This document shows, one piece after another, positions 18,164 through 28,437 of a stretch of DNA of 64,000 nucleotides (its first letter is position 1; the number at the start of each line of letters is the position of its first letter). The notes under the pieces were generated by a model. The model was not told the origin of the DNA and did not search any database. It was given only the letters and a program-made list of their open reading frames with translations. This DNA is from an uncultured Christensenella sp. (GTDB lineage Bacteria > Bacillota > Clostridia > Christensenellales > Borkfalkiaceae): the NCBI GenBank assembly GCA_910579705.1, contig CAJTUI010000007.1, positions 62,001 to 126,000 on the forward strand. The letters run 5' to 3'. The position numbers and the translations under genes were made by a program.

Positions 18164-20149
18164 ATGAAGAAAGTATTCAGCCTGATAATAGCCGCGGCGC
18201 TGGCGCTGTCTACGTTTTGCGGATGTTTCCTTTTCAAGGAGCAGCCAGAAAAAGTCAAAATAACAATCGACAGCGACCTCGCGCCCGAGCTGAATATCGG
18301 CGACACTTACAAACTCATATATACTTGCGAGCAGGAAGTCACCGTAACTTGCAACGGTAAATTCAACTACGTTACTAACGTGTTTACCGCGGAAAAGGCA
18401 GGCAATTTCGAAATCAAGCTCGCCGCGGGTTCGGAGCAGACCTATAACGAAGTAAAAGTTACCGTCACGGTAATCGCCGCGGGCGACAAGAGCGAGCTTG
18501 AACGGCTTATCGCATTCGCGGAAACTCTCAACCCCGACGACTACTACGGTTTCGACGCTGTTACGAACGAGCTTGCGTTCAGCAACTCGGTTTTGTCCGA
18601 CAAGTCGGTCACTCAAACCCGGATTGACGGAGCTGTTGCCTCGCTCGACGCGGTGATAAAAAGCCTCAGGCCTAAGGTCTTCGGCACGAAGAAAGCGGCG
18701 GTGGAGGAAAACTCCATTTCCTACGGCGGCGAGCACTACTTCAAAACCTACTACACCAACTTCGACGCGATAGCGTCCGAAATCAGGCGGCTGAACGCCG
18801 ACGACGGCATTAAGCTGTTTTCGGAATACAACGCCAAAATTACCGCACTGCTTAAAAAACTTGTGAAAAAAGACGGAAAGGAACTTGCTGAAATGAATTT
18901 TCAACGCGGAACGCTTATGGCGGAAAAGGTATTTGACGACTACTACGTATCCAGAAACATACTCGCCGGCGGCAACATAATCTACGACGTTCTCGACGAG
19001 AACGGAAACCACATCAAAAACAACGCGACGGGCAACAAGGAAACGGATTTTTGGAGCCTTACCGCCATATTCGCTCTTATGGTGCGGCTTGACAGCGTAA
19101 CCGAAAAGAGCTATAAGGACAAAGTTGACGCGGTTATAGACGCAATGGCCTACCACCGCGGCACGCGCAACGACAATAACGTCGGCGAAAACGGCGCCCC
19201 GCGCGAGTTCAGGGTATACGGCGTTCACCGCAGCCGCATCAAGGACCATATGGACGTTGTCGGCTACCTCGGCAGAGAATCGGTGTTTGACGACCAGGTC
19301 TGGGCGGCGCAGGAATTTCTTAACGCTTACAATTTATACGGTGAAAAGAGCTATCTCGACAGCGCCGTGGAACTTACCGAATACATCTACCTCGTCGGCA
19401 GGTGCGAGCTGGGCGGCATTTACTGGGGACAGGGCTATATATCCCGCCACGCGTGCAGCAGCGCGCCGTTCGTAAAGCTTGCCGTAATGCTTGCAAAGGC
19501 CACGGGCGAGGGTAAGTATCTCGACTGGGCTAAGGACGTTTACGACTGGACTTATTCGACCCTTCGCGACCCGTCCGACAACCTTTATTACGACCTTATA
19601 GGCACAAGGTTCAAAATCGATTCCCCCGTGCCCGATTCCAGCCCCGACTGGCAGAATCCCAAGTATATCGAGGGCAACGAGATAATCGGCAACGGCAATA
19701 TCGACAAAAAGAAATACAGCTATAACAGCGGCTCGATGGTAAGCGCGGGCGTGGCCCTGTACGAGGCCACGGGCGAGGCGCACTACCTCGAAGAGGCGAA
19801 GAAAACCGCTTATTCCGCACGCAAATACTTCGGCAACGAAAAAGTGAAAGAGGGTTTCGTCGTATACCCCGGCAGCGACGGCGGCACAACCTACGGCTGG
19901 TTCGACTTAATTCTTTTCAAGGGCTATTACGATTTGTACAATCACGACAAATCCGCGGCAGAACTTTTAAACGAAGTACAAAATTATTTCGACTACAATT
20001 ACATAAACTATGCGAAAGACGGGTATATCCCCACTTCCGGACTCTCGGGCTGGACTGACGGCAGAAACTCCTACGGCTACCGCGTTCTTATGGACCACTC
20101 GACTAACGCCGACGTTATGCTGCTTTTGGGCCAGTTCAAACAAGACTGA
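18164..20149 (+). CDS. Second GH76-like lipoprotein with N-terminal accessory module
   Basis: A 661-residue lipoprotein (Cys at 19 or 21 in FCGCF). Residues 24-210 hold an Ig-like stretch and a helical FIVAR-like stretch. These match the start of the giant lipoprotein encoded next (shared NFDAIA and TIDSD blocks). From about residue 240 onward it is a GH76 barrel with the catalytic pair D376-D377 in VFDDQVWAAQEFL, plus GGIYWGQ and YSYNSGSMVSAGVALYEATG. It shares the segment TYSTLRDPxDNLY with the preceding enzyme, which points to tandem duplication. The ATG abuts the preceding stop codon. It probably cuts the same backbone with different branching tolerance or surface placement (inference). 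Confidence 0.87.
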   Translation: MKKVFSLIIAAALALSTFCGCFLFKEQPEKVKITIDSDLAPELNIGDTYKLIYTCEQEVTVTCNGKFNYVTNVFTAEKAGNFEIKLAAGSEQTYNEVKVTVTVIAAGDKSELERLIAFAETLNPDDYYGFDAVTNELAFSNSVLSDKSVTQTRIDGAVASLDAVIKSLRPKVFGTKKAAVEENSISYGGEHYFKTYYTNFDAIASEIRRLNADDGIKLFSEYNAKITALLKKLVKKDGKELAEMNFQRGTLMAEKVFDDYYVSRNILAGGNIIYDVLDENGNHIKNNATGNKETDFWSLTAIFALMVRLDSVTEKSYKDKVDAVIDAMAYHRGTRNDNNVGENGAPREFRVYGVHRSRIKDHMDVVGYLGRESVFDDQVWAAQEFLNAYNLYGEKSYLDSAVELTEYIYLVGRCELGGIYWGQGYISRHACSSAPFVKLAVMLAKATGEGKYLDWAKDVYDWTYSTLRDPSDNLYYDLIGTRFKIDSPVPDSSPDWQNPKYIEGNEIIGNGNIDKKKYSYNSGSMVSAGVALYEATGEAHYLEEAKKTAYSARKYFGNEKVKEGFVVYPGSDGGTTYGWFDLILFKGYYDLYNHDKSAAELLNEVQNYFDYNYINYAKDGYIPTSGLSGWTDGRNSYGYRVLMDHSTNADVMLLLGQFKQD

Positions 20150-20202
20150 TTTTAAATACGTTTCCGTGCGTATTTGAGATAAAAAAAATTAAGGAGAAAA
20201 AG

Positions 20203-23200
20203 ATGAAGACAAAGAGACTGATTATGGTTTTGCTCTCGGTGTTACTCGTGGTATCTCTCTCCGTGTTCGCGTTCGCGTGCAAGGACAAGAAAGAGCCCAC
20301 GCCGCTGACCATTGACAGCGACAAACAGGTAACTATCGAAGTCGGGCAAGAGTACACGTTGCTTTATACCAGCACGGGTACGGTCACGGTTACCGCCAGC
20401 GGCGGCAACTACAACGCCGAAACGAACAAGTTCTCTGCCGATAAGGCGGGAGATTACGTGCTTGACGTTTCAGCTATCGAAGACGGCAAAGCCGAAACCA
20501 AAGACAAAGTAGAAATCAAAGTAGTCGACGGCGCGGACAAATCCGCTATAACCGCGGCGATTGAGAAGACCAAGGGTCTTATCGCGGGCGACTATACTTC
20601 GGCGTCCTGGGCCGCAATGAACAGCGCAAAGAAAACCGCAAACGAAGTGCTGGGACAGCACGGCGTTACGGCGGAGCTTGTAGCGTCCACGGCAAAGGAA
20701 CTCGAAGACAAGATAAAGGCGCTTGTCCCCGCAGAAATAGCAAAGGCCGAAGTAACGGAAGACGGCATTGTTAACGGCGACAAGACGTATTTTGCGGAAG
20801 ACTATGAGAACTTTGACGCGATTGCGGAAAAGGTGGAGGCGCTGAACGCTAACGATAAAGTAGTTCTCCGCTCCGACTACGCCGAAAAAATCGCGGCGAT
20901 TCTGGCAGAGCTTGCGGCTAAACCCGCGCTCACCGTAACGGGCGCGCCCAACGGCACGATGCTCGCTATGACCCTTCCCACGTATGTTATGACGGCAGCT
21001 GTGGACGAAGGCGCAACCGTCAGCTGGAAGCTCAACAATGACGCTCCTGTCGAAGGCAATACCTTCACGTATAAACCCAAGGCGTTCGGCGAAGAGTACA
21101 AGATAGTAGTTACTTCCACCGTAGGTACCGGCGCGGCGGCAAAGACCCGCACCCAGACCTTCGAGGGCAAGATAATAAAAGCGACCTACCAGATCAACTC
21201 CGAGATGAACGGCAAAATTCAGGTAGAAAACAACGTAATCAAAGTCCTTGAAAACGGAATCGGCTGGGGCAAGGCGGAAGGCAAGAAGGTAACCATACCC
21301 GACCTTGTGTTCCTCGGCAACTTCTCCGTTTCGTTCGACGTCAAGTTCACAAACGCCGGTACAGGTAACAACGACGTTATGGCCCTGTTCTTCAACGGCG
21401 CGGACGGCTCGGTTAAATCCAACTGGGTAGCGGTGCTCGAACACAGCAACGTTCTCGAAACGGCAGTCGGCGGCGAAGACTCGAAGAAATACCGTCCGAG
21501 TATGCCCTCGGGCACGGCGGTAGTCGACAAAGTAATCCACGTAAGAGTAATCCGTGAAATCGAAGGAGACGTATCCTACCTCACGGCGCAGATACTCGAC
21601 GACAACGGCAGAGTACTTTTCACCAACGACTCCGTAAAGAACGGCAACCGTCTTTCGTACAATTACACGGGCGGAATTCAGCTGGGCATCAACGCGGAAA
21701 ACACCCAGTTCGAAGTTTCCAACCTCTCCGTCGGCAACGACACGCAGTACATCGACAGGACCAAGTTGACGTCGGCTATCGCGCAATATTCCGAAACGCC
21801 TTATGAAGAGGCCGACTATGACGCGGCTTCTTACAGAACATATACGAATGCGCTCTCGGCGGCAAACCGCGCGCTCAACACGGCAAGCACCGAAGCGGAG
21901 ATTGACGCGATTATCGCAGACCTGAAAACGGCGTTCGAAGGCCTTACGACCAAACCCATAGCATATCTCGAAATCGGCGATACCGAATTCGAGTACGACG
22001 GCGAAACGTACGTTGCGGGCAACTATAAGAACTACGCGGCGGTAAAAGCGGCTATCGAGGCTCTGAAAGACGATAATACGGTAGTAACGATTTCCCAGTA
22101 TGCGGCAAAGGTCGCGGAAATCATTGCAACGCTCGAAGAGAAAGTTTCGCTTACCGTAACTTCCACGCTTGCAAACGGCAAACACCTTTATGCAACCCTT
22201 CCCGACACGACCTACACGTTCACGGCAACGGTAGAGGCGGGTGCAACGGTCACCTGGAAACTTAACGGTCAGGTCGTTACCGAAGGCGTATCCGCGGACG
22301 GCAAAACGCTCACCATTACTCCCGCGTTCGGCGCGTACAAGGTAGAGGCGGTTGCTTCCAAGGACGGCGAAAACAGCCTTCCCGTCGTATACGAAGGCGA
22401 ATTCGTTAAAGCTTCCATCACGGCAAACCACAACGGTATAACCGTAGATAACAACGTCATAACCAGCACCTCGGTTGACATCGGCTGGGGCGACCAGATG
22501 GGCAGAAAGGCCGTTCTCGACAACCTTTCGTTCGTCGGCGACGTAACCGTATACTTCGACATTGAGTTCGAAGAAGTAAAGAGCGACAACAGCGTTCTCG
22601 GTATTTTCTTCCTCAACGGCAAGAGCGAATCGATTGCAAACTGGGCGGTTATTAACTTCGGACAGAACTGTTTCGAAGTCGCAACGGTTGACGAAGGCTC
22701 CAAAAAAATACGCGTAATTCCCAAAGACGGCGTTCTCGAACTCAACAAGACGCTGCATCTCAAAGCGTCGCGTTATGTCAAGAACGGCAAGGGCTACCTC
22801 TCTATGTGGATATTGGACGACGAAGGCAACGTAATTGCGGAAAACCTCGGCAACAATATCGCGAAAGATTACGCGGGTCCCGTTATGATAGGCGTTCAGG
22901 CTGAAAATGCCAAGGGCACGCTTACCCTTCTCCGCGTAGAAAACAATGCAACCGTACTCAACGTTGCTTCGCTCAATAAAGCGATTGAAGACACCAAGGG
23001 CGAGTACAAGGCGGGCGACTATACGGACGAAACGCTCGGCGCTTATAACGACGCGCTTTCTGCGGCAAAGGCGGCTTATCTCAGCACGGAAATAACCACC
23101 GCCGCTCAGTTCGACGAAATAGTCAAAGCGCTTAACGACGCACACAAGAACCTCGTCAAGATAGACGTTAATACTATCAAGGCGACAACTACCGGAACAA

Positions 23201-26200
23201 GTTTCACCTATGGCGAAGTCGTTTACTCTGCGGAAGAGTACAAGAACCTTACGGGCGAAGACGGTATCCTCGCTCAGGTTGTGGCGCTTAACGAAACCAT
23301 TACGGCAGAAATGCTAGTTTCCGAATACAATGCGGCAATTTCCGCGCTTATCTCGGAGCTTGTGTTAAGCCTTGACGTAACGGTCAGCGGCGCACCCGAA
23401 GGAAATCTCCTTGTAGACAGCTTTGCTCCTTACGAAATTACGGCGACCACCGAAAACGCGGCCATCAGCTGGACGCTCAACGGCGAACACGTAACCGAAG
23501 GCATAGAGTCCGAAACGAACAACGAAACCAAAATCACCACTTCCAAGTTCACTTACACTCCCGCAAAGGACGGCGAAAAGTTTGTAATCACCGCAACCGC
23601 GACGAGAGAAGTAAACGGCGAAAATAAAACTGCAACCAAGACCTACGAAGGCTCGATAATCAAAACGACCTATGCGGTAAATGAAAAGTATAAAGACAAA
23701 ATCAGCGTCATAGATAACGTTATAAACGTTTCCAACACGGGCGGCGTATGGGGTGATACGAAGGGTGAAAAGGTAGTTCTTAAAAACCTGAACCTCCACG
23801 GCGAATTCGTTGTAACTCTCGATATGTCGTTCATTGAGAACGCTGTCGGCGGCTTGTTCCTTCTTTCTCAGGACGGCGTTAACACAGACTATAACAAGTC
23901 GTATTTTGCAATCATAAACAACGGTTCCAGATTTATCGGTATTAACCCCGGTAGCGGTGAAAAACGTTACGACATTCCCGAAGGAATAGTAGACAACGGC
24001 AAAACTTTCACTTACAGAGTTTCGCGTATTGCTAACGGCAACAGTTGGGCTCTCAGGGCAGAAATACTTGCTAATGACGGAACGGTAATCGCAGGCGGAA
24101 GCTGCGACGGTTGCACCGGAGAAAATATCTCTCTCGGCGTTCAGACCGAAAACGGCGCGTTCAAAATCAGCAACATCAAGCTTGTAAGCGGCACCGTTAT
24201 CGACAGAACAGTTATGGCAAACGCAAAGGCGGAATGCGATACGATTGACAAAACGGTTAATCCCGAATATCTTTCCGTAAACTTCTCCGACGAAGAGGCT
24301 ATCGCGGCTTATTCCGCGGCGCGTCAGACGATTTACGACGTGTACTATAATAAGACCGCTACTCCCGAAGAGATAGCGGCGGCCGTAGCAGCTTTCAAGC
24401 CCGCTTACGACGCGCTTATTGAAACCAAGATTGACGTTGCAACCGTGAAAGCGGTTACGACCGACGACGACAAGTTCGTTTACGACGGCGAAGAGTACAA
24501 CGCGCTGTATTACAAAAACATAGCGGATGTCATTGCCGAAATCGAAACGCTTAACGCAGACGAAACGGTTATCTACGTAAGCGACTATCAGCAGAAGATT
24601 GACGAGATAATCGCAAAACTTCAACTTTCTCTTGAAGTAACCGTTACGGCGGTTGACGGCAACGGCGCGGCAATTCCCGACAACAGCGTAATTCTCTATC
24701 CCGCAGAAAGCTATACTTTCACGGCGGCAGGCTCTATCGAAGGCGCGCCCGAGGCTACGTTCACGTACGCCTGGAAGGTTGACGGAGAAGAGCAGGAAAG
24801 CACGACCAACACTTTGACTATCGCTCCCTCGCAGGGCACGCACGAGGTAACGGCTATCCTTACCTACGGCGAAGGCGAAAATGCGGTAACGGTTCCTCAC
24901 ACGTTTACTATTGTCTTTGAAAAGGCGAACGTACACACTATGCAGGACTTTATCGATAACAGAGGCGCTACGGTTGACGAAACCGACGGAACGTTTAAGA
25001 TTAACGACGGCGCGCCTTGGGGCAACTGGGAAGGCAGAAAGCTTGTCCTTGACGATCTTGTGCTTAACGGTTCGTTCAGCGTTCAGATGGACGTAAACCT
25101 CGATAAGAAAGTTGGCGGAGCAAACGTTGTTACTATTCACTTCCTCAATGCGGATACTTTAAGCCGCAACAACCAGAACGATAACGCAATAGTAGGTTAC
25201 GGCTGTATATGCCTGCACGAAAATCCCGTAAGACTTGAAACCGGCGGAACTATCGGTAAAAAGCAGTCTGACGGCGACGCGACGGTAAACGCGGCTATGG
25301 CTGCTGCTACCGAGGCAGGTTTATTCGGCGAAGGTAAAAAGTTCACGGTTAAATTGACTGTTTACAGAACGGCTGACGCTAACGGAAGAATTTCTTATGA
25401 CTTCTCCGTTCTCAATTCCACTACGGGCGAATGGATTACGTTCTCGCGCGAAAATGATTGGGGCGGCGATTTCAGCGGCGGCTTTATCGTTAGTATGAAT
25501 ATCGAAAACGCGGGCGTAACTCTTTCCAACTATAAGATTCAGCTGCTCGAAAGCGGCGTACGCGGCGACAAGAAATACGTTGCCGGTTCGGCTAAGTCCA
25601 AGGCGGAGCTTTACAACACCCTTAAAGAGTATAAGGAAGTTGTTTCTTCCAACTACGTCAACGGCGGAGAATTTGTAAACGCATATCAGAACGCATTCAT
25701 AATGCTTTCCGACAACAGCACAAAGGCAGATTATGCAACGGCGGTTAAGAACCTTAAAGCGGCTTACACGGCACTTGAAGAAAAGACCGTAAGCGTAAAG
25801 GTTGCGGGGCTTGACTCGGGACTTAGCGTTTACCGCGGTTACGATAAATTCGTTCCCGCGTTCGGCGAAGGCGTTGTAGCTACGAACGTAAGCTGGTCGT
25901 ATAACTTCCTTGCGGCAGGCTCGGGAAAAGACGCAGTGGCAGAAGCGGTTACATCCGCGGATGAAAACCTCGTTCTCACCGCGGGCGAATATACGGACGT
26001 AGTTCTCAACTTCACCGTAGGCGAGCAGACTTATGCTTATACCTATCAGGATTTCAAGGTTGAAGAGCTTACGTATAATAAGCACGATAAAGTTATAATC
26101 GAAGACGGCAAGATAATCGTAAACGAAAACATTGCCTGGGATAATCCTCTCAAACAGCTTGTGTTCAAAGACGCGGCAATCAAAGAGTTTGAGCTCAGCA

Positions 26201-26583
26201 TGGATATCACCGGCTACAACGGCGGAAACGTAATGTGTTTCAGACTCAGAGGAACAGACGTGCGTATGGTTATCCGTTTCGATCATAATGGTAGTGCACA
26301 GATCGGATTCGATGAAGACGGAAACGATAGTTACGCAACGCTGATCGATTCTGACAAAAACGCTTTGCGCGCCGGAAAGCTTACCGTGAAAATCAAGCGT
26401 ACGAGAGACGCAAACGGCGAGTATCATGTTACGTTTGCACTCTGTGACAGTGAAGGCACTACCGTCGCGTCCGTAGAGAGAAGAGCTACTTGGAGTAATC
26501 ATTTCGACAGCACTACGGATCTCAACATCACGTTTGAAAACGCTCACGTAGTGCTTGAAAACGTCAAACTTATGTACAACTAA
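20203..26583 (+). CDS. Giant modular surface lipoprotein (Ig-like, FIVAR-like, jelly-roll repeats)
   Basis: A 2,126-residue lipoprotein with lipobox FAFAC (C26). It is built from about five tandem units. Each has an Ig-like strand set (for example VTGAPNG and VSWKLNN), a beta-sandwich of about 150 residues (GWGKAEGKKV, then LxGxFSVxxDVxF), and a helical FIVAR-like piece (KTAFEGL type). A short YxxxxYKNYAAV motif begins the next unit. The units resemble carbohydrate-binding and spacer modules of large Gram-positive glycan-degrading proteins, but no catalytic domain is seen. The first 200 residues resemble the start of the upstream GH76 enzyme. AAGGAGAAAAAG precedes the ATG. A role as mannan-binding scaffold at the cell surface is inferred from operon position. 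Confidence 0.8.
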   Translation: MKTKRLIMVLLSVLLVVSLSVFAFACKDKKEPTPLTIDSDKQVTIEVGQEYTLLYTSTGTVTVTASGGNYNAETNKFSADKAGDYVLDVSAIEDGKAETKDKVEIKVVDGADKSAITAAIEKTKGLIAGDYTSASWAAMNSAKKTANEVLGQHGVTAELVASTAKELEDKIKALVPAEIAKAEVTEDGIVNGDKTYFAEDYENFDAIAEKVEALNANDKVVLRSDYAEKIAAILAELAAKPALTVTGAPNGTMLAMTLPTYVMTAAVDEGATVSWKLNNDAPVEGNTFTYKPKAFGEEYKIVVTSTVGTGAAAKTRTQTFEGKIIKATYQINSEMNGKIQVENNVIKVLENGIGWGKAEGKKVTIPDLVFLGNFSVSFDVKFTNAGTGNNDVMALFFNGADGSVKSNWVAVLEHSNVLETAVGGEDSKKYRPSMPSGTAVVDKVIHVRVIREIEGDVSYLTAQILDDNGRVLFTNDSVKNGNRLSYNYTGGIQLGINAENTQFEVSNLSVGNDTQYIDRTKLTSAIAQYSETPYEEADYDAASYRTYTNALSAANRALNTASTEAEIDAIIADLKTAFEGLTTKPIAYLEIGDTEFEYDGETYVAGNYKNYAAVKAAIEALKDDNTVVTISQYAAKVAEIIATLEEKVSLTVTSTLANGKHLYATLPDTTYTFTATVEAGATVTWKLNGQVVTEGVSADGKTLTITPAFGAYKVEAVASKDGENSLPVVYEGEFVKASITANHNGITVDNNVITSTSVDIGWGDQMGRKAVLDNLSFVGDVTVYFDIEFEEVKSDNSVLGIFFLNGKSESIANWAVINFGQNCFEVATVDEGSKKIRVIPKDGVLELNKTLHLKASRYVKNGKGYLSMWILDDEGNVIAENLGNNIAKDYAGPVMIGVQAENAKGTLTLLRVENNATVLNVASLNKAIEDTKGEYKAGDYTDETLGAYNDALSAAKAAYLSTEITTAAQFDEIVKALNDAHKNLVKIDVNTIKATTTGTSFTYGEVVYSAEEYKNLTGEDGILAQVVALNETITAEMLVSEYNAAISALISELVLSLDVTVSGAPEGNLLVDSFAPYEITATTENAAISWTLNGEHVTEGIESETNNETKITTSKFTYTPAKDGEKFVITATATREVNGENKTATKTYEGSIIKTTYAVNEKYKDKISVIDNVINVSNTGGVWGDTKGEKVVLKNLNLHGEFVVTLDMSFIENAVGGLFLLSQDGVNTDYNKSYFAIINNGSRFIGINPGSGEKRYDIPEGIVDNGKTFTYRVSRIANGNSWALRAEILANDGTVIAGGSCDGCTGENISLGVQTENGAFKISNIKLVSGTVIDRTVMANAKAECDTIDKTVNPEYLSVNFSDEEAIAAYSAARQTIYDVYYNKTATPEEIAAAVAAFKPAYDALIETKIDVATVKAVTTDDDKFVYDGEEYNALYYKNIADVIAEIETLNADETVIYVSDYQQKIDEIIAKLQLSLEVTVTAVDGNGAAIPDNSVILYPAESYTFTAAGSIEGAPEATFTYAWKVDGEEQESTTNTLTIAPSQGTHEVTAILTYGEGENAVTVPHTFTIVFEKANVHTMQDFIDNRGATVDETDGTFKINDGAPWGNWEGRKLVLDDLVLNGSFSVQMDVNLDKKVGGANVVTIHFLNADTLSRNNQNDNAIVGYGCICLHENPVRLETGGTIGKKQSDGDATVNAAMAAATEAGLFGEGKKFTVKLTVYRTADANGRISYDFSVLNSTTGEWITFSRENDWGGDFSGGFIVSMNIENAGVTLSNYKIQLLESGVRGDKKYVAGSAKSKAELYNTLKEYKEVVSSNYVNGGEFVNAYQNAFIMLSDNSTKADYATAVKNLKAAYTALEEKTVSVKVAGLDSGLSVYRGYDKFVPAFGEGVVATNVSWSYNFLAAGSGKDAVAEAVTSADENLVLTAGEYTDVVLNFTVGEQTYAYTYQDFKVEELTYNKHDKVIIEDGKIIVNENIAWDNPLKQLVFKDAAIKEFELSMDITGYNGGNVMCFRLRGTDVRMVIRFDHNGSAQIGFDEDGNDSYATLIDSDKNALRAGKLTVKIKRTRDANGEYHVTFALCDSEGTTVASVERRATWSNHFDSTTDLNITFENAHVVLENVKLMYN

Positions 26584-26604
26584 TTCATTTATTCTCCTTT
26601 TAAA

Positions 26605-26630
26605 GGCGCCCCGCCCGCGGGCGGGGCGCC
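26605..26630. repeat. 26 bp perfect GC-rich palindrome at the end of the mannan operon
   Basis: A perfect inverted repeat made only of G and C, centred on CG. No T-run follows on either strand within a few bases, so it lacks the tail of a standard intrinsic terminator. It could still stop transcription or protect the 3' end of the long operon mRNA. Confidence 0.6.
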
Positions 26631-26707
26631 CGAAAGGGGGGATAAGTAAAGCGGATACGTTAAAGCTTTTTCGCGGTACGGCCGCGGGAAACTGATAAAA
26701 CTATAAT

Positions 26708-26742
26708 CCACAAGTGCGCGTTCCAAAGGCGCGTATCTGTGG
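26708..26742 (+). promoter_or_regulatory. Hairpin in the leader of resB
   Basis: CCACA pairs with TGTGG and an inner CGCG with CGCG around a TTCCAAAGG loop, ending 14 bases before the chosen resB ATG. A lone TATAAT at 26702-26707 has no -35 partner. A second small hairpin (CGCGG-TACGG-CCGCG) lies near 26672-26686. I recognise no known riboswitch class. Confidence 0.4.
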
Positions 26743-26756
26743 GTTACAGGCAGACT

Positions 26757-27647
26757 ATGAAATTTCTTAAAGTTACAATGACGGTGTTTTCCGTCCTGAT
26801 ATTGCTTTTAATCGCTTTCGGCATTGCGCAGCTGTGCGGTTGGGAGTGGCCTACCGAATTCAGCGCGGCGAACTGGGTAATGAGCGTTGCGCTGGGTATT
26901 TTCTGCGTTTTGCTGGCGGTAAGCCTTTTCGGGCAGAAATTCAACGTTAAAAGGCTGGGCTCCTACATTCTGCATTTCGGGTTCGTCGCGTTCTTGACCG
27001 GCTGTCTTATCTTCACGGCAAGCGGCGTGCAAGTGCTTACAAGCGTGCCGGTAAACAACTCGGTCGCGTACAGCACCTTGCAAAAGAGCGACGGCTCTTT
27101 ATTAGAGCTCGGCTTTTCGTTCGGCCTCGATAACTTCAATATAGAATATTACGACCCCGTTTACGACGTCTATGAAATGACCGCAGACGGCGCAAAAAAG
27201 GTAAAGACCGACATTCAGCTCAACCGCGACGGCGTGTTCGATTTCGGCAAGTACGGCGGCAAGTACACGCTTGCAAGCCTTTCGGACGGTTACGGCGGCA
27301 TACGCGAGCAGATAGATTTAAACGGCAATTACGTTGCGCTTGTAAGGCGCGCTGTAAAGAAATACACCGCCACGGTTTCGTTCTTCGAGGGCAAGGACAG
27401 GACGGTGAAACAGCTTACCGTAAACCACCCGCTCCGTAAAAAGGGGTTCAAGATATATCTTATGAGCTATAACGACGCAAGCCGCACCGCAACTTTGCTT
27501 TTCAAAAAGGACTACGGCGAGTGGCTGTCCACTTCGGGGCTTGTGCTCATAATGGGCGGAACGTTTTTCCACTGTCTTGTATATCCCGTAATCGCGGGCA
27601 AGGGCAAAAAGAAACTGCCCCTTAAAAAGGAGGGCGCGGAAAAATGA
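26757..27647 (+). CDS. resB: ResB/Ccs1-like cytochrome c biogenesis protein
   Basis: A 296-residue membrane protein. The ATG at 26757 is preferred over an upstream GTG (26739) that lies inside a hairpin and lacks a ribosome site. Three membrane helices occur in the first 100 residues, then a soluble extracytoplasmic beta-rich domain with the ResB-like GLDNFNIEYYD segment. KGFKIYLMSYND and a last helix (TSGLVLIMGGTFFHCLVYPV) follow. ResB works with CcsA/ResC in System II, carrying haem across the membrane and attaching it to CxxCH motifs of c-type cytochromes. The stop codon overlaps the ccsA start (ATGA), and two CxxCH proteins follow in the same unit, so the context supports the call. Confidence 0.88.
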   Translation: MKFLKVTMTVFSVLILLLIAFGIAQLCGWEWPTEFSAANWVMSVALGIFCVLLAVSLFGQKFNVKRLGSYILHFGFVAFLTGCLIFTASGVQVLTSVPVNNSVAYSTLQKSDGSLLELGFSFGLDNFNIEYYDPVYDVYEMTADGAKKVKTDIQLNRDGVFDFGKYGGKYTLASLSDGYGGIREQIDLNGNYVALVRRAVKKYTATVSFFEGKDRTVKQLTVNHPLRKKGFKIYLMSYNDASRTATLLFKKDYGEWLSTSGLVLIMGGTFFHCLVYPVIAGKGKKKLPLKKEGAEK

Positions 27648-28417
27648 TTTGGGTAAGGGTCGTTCTCGCGCTTTCGGCGGCAATACTTTTCGTCGCGTCT
27701 GCGCTAATTCTCAAAAAAATCAAATACACGCAATATGTCGCCTTGGGCGGCATTGCGCTCAACCTCGTTATAGTAATAACAAACTGGGTCGCAAACGGAT
27801 ACGTGCCGTTTATCAGTATGTATCAGGTGCTCGCCTTCGTGGGCGTTTGTTTCCCGCTGACTTTTCTCTTCATTAAATACGTGCGCAAGACCGAAATCTC
27901 GTTCGCCTGGTTCACCCTGTGCGAAGGCGTGTGTATGGTCGGTTGTCAGTTTATGTACAGCACTATGGTCTGGCAGAGGGCGCCCGCATTGCAGTCGGTG
28001 TTCTTTATGCCGCACATTCTCTGCTATATGCTGTCGTACTCGCTCTGCGCGGTCGCATTCGTACAGACGATAATACTTATCGTACGCAAAGCGCGCAAAT
28101 GCCCCGCGGAGGATATAGCGCACACCGAGAAAACAATCTATTCGCTGACGATAACGGGTTTCCCGTTTATGATAGCGGGCCTGTTTCTCGGCGCGATCTG
28201 GGCAAACGAGTGCTGGGGCGTTTACTGGGGCTGGGACCCCAAAGAAACCTGGGCGCTTATAAACACCTGTCTGTACGCGCTGTATTTCCACATCAGAAAA
28301 CGCAAATTCTTTGCTCACATCGTCATTCCCGTGCTCATACTCGCGTTTCTGGCGCTGTTGATGACGTTCATAGGGATTAACCTGTTCGGGCTTAACGCCT
28401 TGCACAGTTATTCATAA
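27644..28417 (+). CDS. ccsA: CcsA/ResC-like cytochrome c assembly protein
   Basis: A 257-residue polytopic protein of about eight membrane helices. The haem-handling tryptophan-rich motif WGVYWGWDPKETWALI is complete near residue 200. Histidines in the loops and helices (MPHILCYMLSY, YFHIR) fit the conserved haem ligands. It forms the haem lyase complex with ResB, whose gene it overlaps by four bases. No thiol-reducing ResA or CcdA gene is in the window. The substrates are most likely the two lipoprotein cytochromes encoded immediately downstream. Confidence 0.93.
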   Translation: MIWVRVVLALSAAILFVASALILKKIKYTQYVALGGIALNLVIVITNWVANGYVPFISMYQVLAFVGVCFPLTFLFIKYVRKTEISFAWFTLCEGVCMVGCQFMYSTMVWQRAPALQSVFFMPHILCYMLSYSLCAVAFVQTIILIVRKARKCPAEDIAHTEKTIYSLTITGFPFMIAGLFLGAIWANECWGVYWGWDPKETWALINTCLYALYFHIRKRKFFAHIVIPVLILAFLALLMTFIGINLFGLNALHSYS

Positions 28418-28437
28418 AGCAAAATAAGGAGGTATTT